A DNA stretch of 11,114 nucleotides from positions 1 to 11,114 of the forward strand of contig DAOPYE010000082.1 in NCBI GenBank assembly GCA_035352715.1. Reading direction: 5' to 3'. Shown here piece by piece: positions 5,000 to 11,114 of the stretch. Source of the DNA: DAOPYE01 sp035352715. GTDB taxonomy: Bacteria; Acidobacteriota; Holophagae; Holophagales; Holophagaceae. Numbering within the stretch: the first letter of the stretch is position 1; every line of letters starts with the position of its first letter. A model generated the notes under the pieces. The model was given only the letters and a program-made list of their open reading frames with translations. It was not told the DNA's origin and ran no database searches. Position numbers and translations under genes: made by a program.

Positions 5000-7117
5000 A
5001 TGTCAAACGCAGGAAAATCAGCCTCGCGCTATCGGGTGCCGTGCCTGGTCACGGCCTTGATGCTGGCGTTGGCCGGGGCGGTACAGGCCAAGCCGGTCCA
5101 GGTCTCCATCGATGCCTCCAAGCGTGGCGCTCCCATTTCGAAACACATCTACGGTCAGTTCCTGGAGCACGGCGGCGATATCGTCAACACGGGCATCTGG
5201 GCCGAGATGCTGTTGGACCGGAAGTTCTTCTACCCGGTGTCCGTGAAGGCGCCCGTGCCTCCCCCCGTCCGGTTCGCCGGCGATGGGAACCCGCGCTTCC
5301 GTCGCATGCCCACCCGCTGGTGGAGGCCCATCGGCCCCGAGGATGCGGTGGTGATGGACAAGAAAGCCCCCTACACCGGTGACCAGACGCCGATGGTGAA
5401 ACTGAACGGGGCCAACGAGCGCGGCATGGCCCAGGGCGGCATGGCCGTGCGCAAGGGCAAGGACTACACCGGCCGTCTCGTGCTGGCGGGCAGCCCCACC
5501 ACGAAGATCAAGGTGACGCTGATCTGGGGCCAGGGCGCCGAGGATCGCGAGACGGTCACCCTGTCCGGGCTGAATGACACCTACCAGAAGTTCCCCGTGA
5601 AATTCTCCGCCAAGGCCGACACCGACGATGCGCGCATCGAAATCGCCGGCACCGGCGAAGGCACTTTCCACGTGGGCGCGGTTTCGCTGATGCCCGCCGA
5701 TAACATCCAGGGTTTCCGCGCCGAGGTCGTGGCGGCCTTGAAGCAGCTCCGCTCCGGCGTCTACCGCTTCCCCGGCGGCAACTTCATCTCGTCCTACGAA
5801 TGGCGCTATGGCGTCGGCGATATCGACAAGCGCCCGCCTATCTTCGACTACGTGTGGCATGCGGTGCAGCCCAATGACGTGGGAACCGATGAGTTCATGA
5901 CGCTCTGCCATCTGCTGGAGGTCGATCCCTACATCAGCGTGAACGCGGGCTTTGGCGACGCCTGGTCGGCCAAGGAGCTGGTGGAATACACCAATGGCGA
6001 TGCGAATACGCCGATGGGCAAGCAGCGCGCCGCCAATGGCCACCCGCAGCCCTACAACGTGAAGCTGTGGGGCATCGGCAACGAGCCCTGGGGCGACTAC
6101 CAGATGGGCGCGATGTCCACGGAGCAGTACGAGCTGAAGCACGACATCTTCGCCAAGGAGATGCGCAAGGTGGATCCGACGATCAAGCTGATCGCCGGTG
6201 GAGCCACGCCGGACGTGATGACGGGCGCCAATCAGTCGAAGCGCATCGGCGGCAAGTTTGTGCCCGAGTATCTGACGACGGCGGATTGGAGCGGCCACAT
6301 GCTGGCCCACTGCCTCGACAACATCGACATGCTCAGCGAGCACTACTACTCGTCCAGCGATATGCACACTGATCTGAAGCTGGAAAAGAAGGTCAACATT
6401 GGCCCCCAGAGCATGATCGAGTGGCAGCGCGCACCGGCCACGCAGGTCCGCGTGAAGTACGAGCACTACCAGGAATATCTCAAGCGCATCCCTGCCCTGC
6501 GTGAGAAGCGTGTGCCCATCGCCATCGACGAGTGGGCGTACATGGGCGGTGGCCCGAACTCCTTCAAGGTCATTCCCGCCTACGCCTGGGCGTTCCACGA
6601 GATGTTCCGTCATTCGGACGTCTTCCAGCTCGGCGCGTTCACCTTTGCCACGGCGATGATGAGCTCGAACCGCACCGAGGCGATCCTGAATCCCACGGGC
6701 ATGCTCTTCAAGATGTACCGCGATCACTTCGGCGTGACCCCCGTGGAAGTCAACGGCGATTCGCCCCAGCCCAAGCCGATCTTCCCGGCGGGTGGCGATC
6801 AGCCCGCCGTGAATCCCGGCAGCGACACCTATCCCCTGGATGTGTGCTCGGCCTGGAGCGAGGACAACAAGACGCTGACGATCGCGGTGCTGAATCCCTC
6901 GGACGCCGAGCAGAGCATGACGCTCGCCGTGCAGGGTGCGAAGCTGACCAGCAATGGCAAGCTGTGGTCCATGGCGCCTGCGTCGATTGACGCCAAGGTC
7001 GCGCTCGGAAGCAAGCCTGAGGTCCAGGTCGAAGAGAAGGCTCTCGGAGCCCTGCCCAAGGCCATCTCGGTGAAGCCTTTCAGCGTGAACATCTATGCCT
7101 ACACGGTGAAGCAGTAA
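5000..7117 (+). CDS. abfA: Secreted GH51 alpha-L-arabinofuranosidase
   Basis: This enzyme releases terminal alpha-L-arabinofuranosyl residues from arabinoxylan, arabinan or related oligosaccharides by a retaining mechanism. The protein has 705 residues. Residues 1-30 are a signal peptide ending VQA, so it acts outside the cytoplasm. The GH51 N-terminal motif ISKHIYGQFLEHGG starts near 46. Residues about 130-235 look like a CBM4_9-type beta-sandwich, as in the longer GH51 enzymes. The (beta/alpha)8 barrel follows, with RFPGGNF near 255, the acid/base Glu362 in WGIGNEPWG and the nucleophile Glu511 in AIDEWAYMGG. The C-terminal beta domain ends near 700. All catalytic elements are intact. A GAAGGGG SD lies about 10 nt before the ATG at 5000. 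It heads the locus, under the promoter and LacI-type operator upstream. The esterase gene follows after 120 bp. Confidence 0.95.
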   Translation: MSNAGKSASRYRVPCLVTALMLALAGAVQAKPVQVSIDASKRGAPISKHIYGQFLEHGGDIVNTGIWAEMLLDRKFFYPVSVKAPVPPPVRFAGDGNPRFRRMPTRWWRPIGPEDAVVMDKKAPYTGDQTPMVKLNGANERGMAQGGMAVRKGKDYTGRLVLAGSPTTKIKVTLIWGQGAEDRETVTLSGLNDTYQKFPVKFSAKADTDDARIEIAGTGEGTFHVGAVSLMPADNIQGFRAEVVAALKQLRSGVYRFPGGNFISSYEWRYGVGDIDKRPPIFDYVWHAVQPNDVGTDEFMTLCHLLEVDPYISVNAGFGDAWSAKELVEYTNGDANTPMGKQRAANGHPQPYNVKLWGIGNEPWGDYQMGAMSTEQYELKHDIFAKEMRKVDPTIKLIAGGATPDVMTGANQSKRIGGKFVPEYLTTADWSGHMLAHCLDNIDMLSEHYYSSSDMHTDLKLEKKVNIGPQSMIEWQRAPATQVRVKYEHYQEYLKRIPALREKRVPIAIDEWAYMGGGPNSFKVIPAYAWAFHEMFRHSDVFQLGAFTFATAMMSSNRTEAILNPTGMLFKMYRDHFGVTPVEVNGDSPQPKPIFPAGGDQPAVNPGSDTYPLDVCSAWSEDNKTLTIAVLNPSDAEQSMTLAVQGAKLTSNGKLWSMAPASIDAKVALGSKPEVQVEEKALGALPKAISVKPFSVNIYAYTVKQ

Positions 7118-7137
7118 TTCTCATCGTGATCAACCAT

Positions 7138-7168
7138 GAGCGGCATCGGCATCACGTCGATGCCGCTC
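7138..7168 (+). terminator. Strong intergenic hairpin between arabinofuranosidase and esterase genes
   Basis: GAGCGGCATCG and CGATGCCGCTC pair perfectly (11 bp) around a 9-nt loop, 20 bp after the stop codon. Only GTTGT follows, so it may terminate partially or act as a 3'-protecting hairpin that sets the ratio of the two proteins. Its presence also argues against translation starting at the upstream ATG at 7136. Confidence 0.5.
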
Positions 7169-7237
7169 GTTGTAGCTGCTGATGGAATACGCGCACACTA
7201 TTCGTCGATTACCAAAATTGGAAAGGAGGCCTACCCC

Positions 7238-9244
7238 ATGAATTTGAAAAGAAACCTGTTCGCCTTGGCCCTGATGACGGGCTGGTTGGCGGTCCCGCAG
7301 GGGGCCTGGGCGCAGAACACGCCGGGCGCGCCAACCGCTTCGGCCGCCGCCGCTGTGAAAGTCCTGCCGTTCGTCAGCCCGATTTTCGGCGACAACATGG
7401 TGCTGCAGCGCGGCAAGGAAAACGCCATTTGGGGCTGGGCCGAGCCCGGCGAAAAGATCCGCGTGGAGATCGGCAAGCATCACGCGACGGCCGTCGCGGG
7501 GCCTGATCGCAAGTGGCAGGTGAAGATCCAGCCGCCCGCCCCCGGTGGCCCCTACCGCGTGAAGATCGTCGGCAGCACGACGGTGGAGCTGCAGAACATC
7601 ATGGTCGGCGATGTCTGGATTTGCGGCGGACAGTCGAACATGGAACTGGCGCTGCCGCGCGCGCGCAACGGGGCCGAGGAGGTCAAGGCGGCCAACCATC
7701 CCGATATCCGCTTCATCAAGATCTCCCCGCGCACGGCCTACCGCCGCGTGCCCGTGATCGAGGGTTCCTGGAAGCCCGTGACACCGCAGACGGCGGATGC
7801 GGTTTCGGCTGTTGCCTACTATTTCGCCCGCAAACTGAACCAGGAGACGCACATTCCCATCGGACTGGTGGTCGATGCGGTGGGCGGCACGCCCGCCGAG
7901 TCCTGGAGCAGCGCCGAGGCCCTGCGTCCGCTCGGCGATTTCGATGTGCAGTTGGCGGAACTGCAGAGGCTGGCCGCCGAGGGCGTGCCCGAGTACGGCA
8001 ACTTCGTCATGCACTGGTACGACCGCTACGACATCGGTGAAAAGCAGAAGTGGCACACGGCGGATCTGGATGATTCTGATTGGAAGAGCATCAGCATCCC
8101 CAGCAATTTCTCCGAGGTCATTGCGCCGGATTCGCCCGCGGTGGTCTGGCTGCGCCGTGAGATCACGCTGCCCGATCCGCTGCCCGCAGCCCGCATGTCA
8201 TTGATTCACCTCGGTTCCATCGAGCGCATGGACACCGTCTATATCAACGGAAAGCAGGTCGGCGCGAGTTCGTGGGTGGAGAATCCCCGCGTCTATCCCC
8301 TCTTCCCCGGCGTGTTGAAGCCCGGGCGCAACGTGGTGGCGATCCGCGTGCTGCGCACCAAGCCCAATGGCGGTTTCCTGGGCAAGCCCGAGGAGCTTTT
8401 CATCTCGATGGGCCAGCAGGAGAAGATTTCTTTGGCTGGGGCCTGGAAGGCCAAGCTAAGCGTTGACGCCCGCCCACCAATGCCGCTGCCCATCGGCTAC
8501 GAGAACTGGCCGGTCATGCCGACGGTGCTGTATGAAGGCATGCTGGCTCCGCTGGCGCCGCTCTCGATCACGGGCGCGATCTGGTATCAGGGCGAACAGA
8601 ACGCCTCGCGCGGATTCCAGTACCGCAAGGTGCTGCCCGCCATGATCACGGATTGGCGCCGCCTCTTCGGGCAAGGGGATTTCCCCTTCTACGTCGTCAG
8701 CCTGCCGGCCTTCCAGCAGCGCAGCGCCACGCCGACGGATGACGGCTGGGCCGATACGCGCGAATCGCAGGCTCTGGCGGCGGCGGCCGTGCCCAACGCG
8801 GCCCTGGTGGTCACCATCGATACGGGCGATGCGAACGATATCCATCCCAAGGACAAAGTGCCCGTGGGCGAGCGGCTTGCCGCCTGTGCCCTGAAGGGAC
8901 ACTACGGCAAGAAGGTCGTCGCCTCCGGCCCCACCCTCGCGTCGGTCGAAAGGCTGGAGGGCGCCATCCGCCTGCGCTTTGCGAACACCGACGGCGGACT
9001 GGTGGTGAAGGGCGACAAGCTCGGCGAGTTCTCCATCGCCGGCGAGGACCAGAAATGGGTGTGGGCGGAAGCGCGCATCGAGGGCGATACGGTGGTGGTC
9101 TCCTCGCCGCAGGTGCCTCATCCCGTCGAAGTGCGCTATGCCTGGCAGTCGAATCCCCTGGCGACGCTCTTCAACGGCGCGGGCTTCCCCGCTGGGCCCT
9201 TCCGCACGGATCACTGGCCCTGTGTGACGCAGGACGCGAAATAG
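7238..9244 (+). CDS. Secreted sialate-O-acetylesterase-family carbohydrate esterase with jelly-roll insert
   Basis: Predicted to remove O-acetyl groups from sugars. The protein has 668 residues from the ATG at 7238. This start was chosen because AAAGGAGG lies about 8 nt before it and a clean signal peptide follows (residues 1-25, ending AWA). The longer frame from 7136 begins inside a hairpin and has no SD. The SGNH/SASA catalytic domain is split. The first part has CGGQSNME with nucleophile Ser133, and VGGTPAESW near 215. The second part has GAIWYQGEQN at 447-455 and the catalytic DIHP with His536. Between them, roughly residues 258-410, is a beta-rich insert (WHTADLDDSDW, then WLRREITLP) typical of galactose-binding-like jelly rolls. 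This layout recalls CE20 acetylesterases that act on plant hemicellulose. Next to a GH51 enzyme, that role is likelier than true sialate deacetylation, by inference. Confidence 0.9.
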   Translation: MNLKRNLFALALMTGWLAVPQGAWAQNTPGAPTASAAAAVKVLPFVSPIFGDNMVLQRGKENAIWGWAEPGEKIRVEIGKHHATAVAGPDRKWQVKIQPPAPGGPYRVKIVGSTTVELQNIMVGDVWICGGQSNMELALPRARNGAEEVKAANHPDIRFIKISPRTAYRRVPVIEGSWKPVTPQTADAVSAVAYYFARKLNQETHIPIGLVVDAVGGTPAESWSSAEALRPLGDFDVQLAELQRLAAEGVPEYGNFVMHWYDRYDIGEKQKWHTADLDDSDWKSISIPSNFSEVIAPDSPAVVWLRREITLPDPLPAARMSLIHLGSIERMDTVYINGKQVGASSWVENPRVYPLFPGVLKPGRNVVAIRVLRTKPNGGFLGKPEELFISMGQQEKISLAGAWKAKLSVDARPPMPLPIGYENWPVMPTVLYEGMLAPLAPLSITGAIWYQGEQNASRGFQYRKVLPAMITDWRRLFGQGDFPFYVVSLPAFQQRSATPTDDGWADTRESQALAAAAVPNAALVVTIDTGDANDIHPKDKVPVGERLAACALKGHYGKKVVASGPTLASVERLEGAIRLRFANTDGGLVVKGDKLGEFSIAGEDQKWVWAEARIEGDTVVVSSPQVPHPVEVRYAWQSNPLATLFNGAGFPAGPFRTDHWPCVTQDAK

Positions 9245-9263
9245 ACAGGCTCCAGGTTTCATG

Positions 9264-9316
9264 AAAGGCGGCCGGTGAACGCCAGCGATGGCAAAGACCG
9301 GCCGCCCTTCCTTTAT
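9264..9316 (+). terminator. Probable intrinsic terminator after the esterase gene
   Basis: GGCGGCCGGT (9267-9276) pairs perfectly with ACCGGCCGCC (9297-9306). The 20-nt loop contains a minor GCC/GGC hairpin. The stem is preceded by AAA and followed by the T-rich tail CTTCCTTTAT. It lies about 20 bp after the stop and separates the two-enzyme unit from the transporter gene. Confidence 0.65.
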
Positions 9317-9395
9317 CTGAAAGCTGGCGATCAGAAAAGAAAGACGCCTTGGATAAGGCCCTTGGCCATGGGCTGATGGTTCACTGCTTCGGTAT

Positions 9396-9416
9396 CCAAG
9401 AGTTTCCAACGCTTGG
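9396..9416. promoter_or_regulatory. Inverted repeat upstream of the transporter gene, possible operator
   Basis: CCAAG (9396-9400) and CTTGG (9412-9416) form a 5-bp inverted repeat spanning 21 bp, about two helical turns. It is in the AT-richer stretch before the symporter gene. The TGnAAnCGnTTnCA pattern of the upstream operator is not repeated here. No well-spaced sigma70 promoter could be chosen between 9317 and 9508: TTGATT/TTGCGC and TATTCT/TATTGC boxes occur but with poor spacing. A small GCCTT-GGAT-AAGGC hairpin lies at 9346-9359. Confidence 0.25.
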
Positions 9417-9508
9417 TATTGATTGCGCTATTCTTTGAATCTCCTATTGCACACGCATTCTACTGAACGGACCTATCCCTCCACCCACCCATCACAGGAC
9501 CCCAAACC

Positions 9509-10924
9509 ATGGACACACCCAACCAAGGTGAAGCAGCCTCCCGAGGCTTCTACAAGCTGTCGGCGTTCATGCGCATCGGTTTCGGCGCAGGCGATCTGGC
9601 CCAGAACCTCATCTACCAGACCGTCGCCACGTACCTGCTCTTCTTCTACACGAACGTCTTCGGCATCAGCCCGGCTTCCGCGGCCTTCATGTTCCTGGTC
9701 GTGCGCCTGGTCGACGTGCTGTGGGATCCGTTCGTCGGCGCGTTCGTCGACAAGCACAACCCCAAGCTCGGCAAGTACCGGTCGTACCTGGTTCTCGGCG
9801 GCATCCCGCTGACCGGCCTCGCCATCCTGTCGTTCTGGAACGGCTTTTCGGGGCAGCTCTGGTACGCCTACGTCACCTACGTGACCCTCTCGATGTGCTA
9901 CACGCTGATCAACGTGCCCTACGGCGCGCTGAACGCTTCGCTCACCCGCGACACCGACGAAATCACCAAGCTCACCTCCACCCGCATGTTCATGGCCAAT
10001 ATGGGCGGCCTGGCGGTTCAGTTCGGCGTGCCCGCCACGATCCAGTACTTCTCCCCGAACCACGACTGGTCCCAGCCCGCGGCTTCGGGCGTCTGGTTCG
10101 CCGTGATGTCCGTCTACGCCCTGGTGGGTATGGTCCTGTTGATCTACTGCTTCACCCAGACCAAGGAACGCGTGGTGATGGACGAGAGTGTGGGCCACAC
10201 GGTCAGCTACTCGGACCTCTTCACGGAATTCATCCGCAATCGCCCCTTGCGCATCCTGGCGTTCTTCTTCATCACCGCCTTCGCCATGATGGCGGTTGGC
10301 AACTCGGCCTCGGCCTACTACATGCAGTACAACCTGGGACAGGCGCACGCCCTGCCGGTCTTCAACGCCCTGAGCTCGATTCCGGCCTTCATCTTCATGC
10401 CGCTGGTGCCTGCCATTAAGCGCTCCATCGGCAAGAAGCGGATGTTCTACGTGTTCCTGAGCGTGGCCATTGTCGGCATGGCGATGCTGTATGTCATCTC
10501 CACCGTGCCCTCGCTCAAATCGCAGCTCTGGCTCGTCTATGTCGCCCAGTTCGTGAAGTCCACGGGCGTCATCGTGGCGACCGGCTACATGTGGGCGCTG
10601 GTGCCCGAAGTCATCTCCTACGGCGAATGGAAGACGGGCAAGCGCATCGCTGGCGTCGTCAACGCGCTGACCGGCATCTTCTTCAAGGCTGGCTTCGCCC
10701 TGGGCGGCGTCATCCCCGGCGTCGTTCTGGCCATGACGCACTTCGACCCCAAGGCGACGGAGCAATCCGCCGTGGCCCAGCATGGCATCCTCTGGCTGAT
10801 GGTGATCCTGCCCGCCATCCTGCTCCTGCTGGCGATGTTCATCATCTCCAAGTACGAACTCGAAGACGACAAGATCGACGAGATCAACCACGAGATCGAA
10901 GCGCGCCACCACCAGAACAGCTGA
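9509..10924 (+). CDS. GPH-family glycoside/pentoside:cation symporter (MFS fold)
   Basis: An inner-membrane secondary transporter of 471 residues, the usual length for the glycoside-pentoside-hexuronide:cation symporter family (MelB, XylP type), with about 12 hydrophobic segments. Residues 66-77 read RLVDVLWDPFVG, matching the RxxDxxxDPxxG helix-II motif of MelB. Its Asp residues (here Asp69 and Asp73) take part in cation binding. It is followed by the cytoplasmic loop motif D-x(6)-GKYR at 81-91. Another family-like stretch is NVPYGALNASLTRDTDE near 138. AGGA lies 9 nt before the ATG at 9509. The substrate is inferred from context as arabinose or arabino-oligosaccharides; xylosides are possible. 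It is separated from the enzymes by a terminator, so it probably has its own promoter, and a strong terminator follows. Confidence 0.93.
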   Translation: MDTPNQGEAASRGFYKLSAFMRIGFGAGDLAQNLIYQTVATYLLFFYTNVFGISPASAAFMFLVVRLVDVLWDPFVGAFVDKHNPKLGKYRSYLVLGGIPLTGLAILSFWNGFSGQLWYAYVTYVTLSMCYTLINVPYGALNASLTRDTDEITKLTSTRMFMANMGGLAVQFGVPATIQYFSPNHDWSQPAASGVWFAVMSVYALVGMVLLIYCFTQTKERVVMDESVGHTVSYSDLFTEFIRNRPLRILAFFFITAFAMMAVGNSASAYYMQYNLGQAHALPVFNALSSIPAFIFMPLVPAIKRSIGKKRMFYVFLSVAIVGMAMLYVISTVPSLKSQLWLVYVAQFVKSTGVIVATGYMWALVPEVISYGEWKTGKRIAGVVNALTGIFFKAGFALGGVIPGVVLAMTHFDPKATEQSAVAQHGILWLMVILPAILLLLAMFIISKYELEDDKIDEINHEIEARHHQNS

Positions 10925-10947
10925 TCGGTTTCCGATCCAATCGACCA

Positions 10948-10980
10948 ACAGGCCAGGCTTCATGCCTGGTCTGTTTGCAT
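10948..10980 (+). terminator. Intrinsic terminator after the symporter gene
   Basis: ACAGGCCAGGC and GCCTGGTCTGT pair over 11 bp with one G-U pair and a TTCAT loop, followed by TTGCAT. It lies 24 bp after the stop and separates the transporter from the next gene. Confidence 0.75.
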
Positions 10981-11044
10981 ATTCGGGCGTGGGTTCGCGC
11001 TAGGCTGGCGGGGTGGAACTTTACCGAAAGCCCAGGAGCATCCC

Positions 11045-11114
11045 ATGAAGGTCATTGCGATCAACGGCAGTCCCCGGAAAGACGGCAACACGCGGTTGCT
11101 GCTGCAGGCGGTGC
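11045..11114 (+). CDS. NAD(P)H-dependent FMN reductase / flavodoxin-fold protein (partial)
   Basis: Only the first 23 codons are in the window. They read MKVIAINGSPRKDGNTRLLL and continue into QAV. This is the first beta strand and FMN-phosphate-binding loop (GSPRKDGNT) of the NADPH-dependent FMN reductase / iron-sulfur flavoprotein superfamily. AGGAG lies about 6 nt before the ATG. It follows the symporter terminator and is probably unrelated to the sugar locus. The exact subfamily cannot be told from this fragment. Confidence 0.85.
   Translation, partial: MKVIAINGSPRKDGNTRLLLQAV

Noticed and set aside
4720..5382. 220-codon plus-strand ORF starting in the intergenic region
   Set aside because: It overlaps the arabinofuranosidase gene out of frame and covers the operator and palindrome; no SD or domain.
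5018..6727. Long minus-strand ORF opposite the arabinofuranosidase gene
   Set aside because: It is antisense to an intact GH51 gene with all catalytic motifs; composition is His/Arg/Gly/Ala-biased and no family is recognisable.
7136..7237. N-terminally extended start of the esterase at 7136
   Set aside because: It has no SD, begins within a strong hairpin, and would bury the signal peptide; 7238 has AAAGGAGG and a clean signal peptide.
9473..10963. Long minus-strand ORF opposite the symporter gene
   Set aside because: It is antisense to a clear GPH symporter; the product is rich in His, Asp, Gln and Val with no domain, and spans the terminator.
10975..11006. Promoter TTGCAT / TAGGCT before the FMN reductase gene
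   Set aside because: The spacer is 20 nt and the boxes are weak; the -35 candidate overlaps the symporter terminator.
1..11114. CRISPR arrays, tRNA/rRNA genes, insertion sequences
   Set aside because: No regularly spaced direct repeats, no tRNA cloverleaf or rRNA-like sequence, and no transposase or flanking terminal repeats were seen.

Overview
The window is a GC-rich bacterial chromosome segment. Exported proteins carry Sec-type signal peptides, genes have AGGAG-type Shine-Dalgarno sites, and promoters look sigma70-like. The gene set (cobalamin riboswitch, ankyrin protein, GH51 arabinofuranosidase, sialate-O-acetylesterase family protein, GPH symporter) would fit a heterotrophic Gram-negative bacterium. 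An Acidobacteriota member such as the Holophaga/Geothrix group is my best guess. That guess rests on general impression, not on a marker gene, and confidence is low.

Left part (1-700): the minus strand carries the first 52 codons of a ribonucleotide reductase, recognised by its ATP-cone. It lies behind a long leader that contains a clear cobalamin (B12) riboswitch and a well-spaced promoter. The arrangement suggests that B12 represses this reductase.

Middle (700-4640): on the plus strand there are three genes. The first encodes a small secreted protein made of two tandem copies of an unrecognised beta-rich repeat. The second encodes a 640-residue exported ankyrin-repeat protein (about 14 repeats) with a C-terminal lipocalin-like domain. 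The third encodes a radical SAM enzyme with a cysteine-rich C-terminus resembling a variant SPASM domain; its substrate is unknown.

Right part (4640-10980): an arabinoside-utilisation locus on the plus strand. An AT-rich 361-bp intergenic region holds a promoter, a LacI-family-type operator at the expected start site, and a perfect 32-bp palindrome. It leads into a secreted GH51 alpha-L-arabinofuranosidase and then a secreted carbohydrate esterase with an inserted jelly-roll domain. After a terminator comes a GPH-family sugar:cation symporter, followed by another terminator. The likely logic is that the two exported enzymes remove arabinofuranosyl and acetyl groups from hemicellulose or pectin fragments and the symporter imports the released sugar. 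No arabinose-catabolic enzymes or LacI-family regulator lie inside the window.

The last 70 bases start a flavodoxin-fold NAD(P)H-dependent FMN reductase, cut by the window edge.
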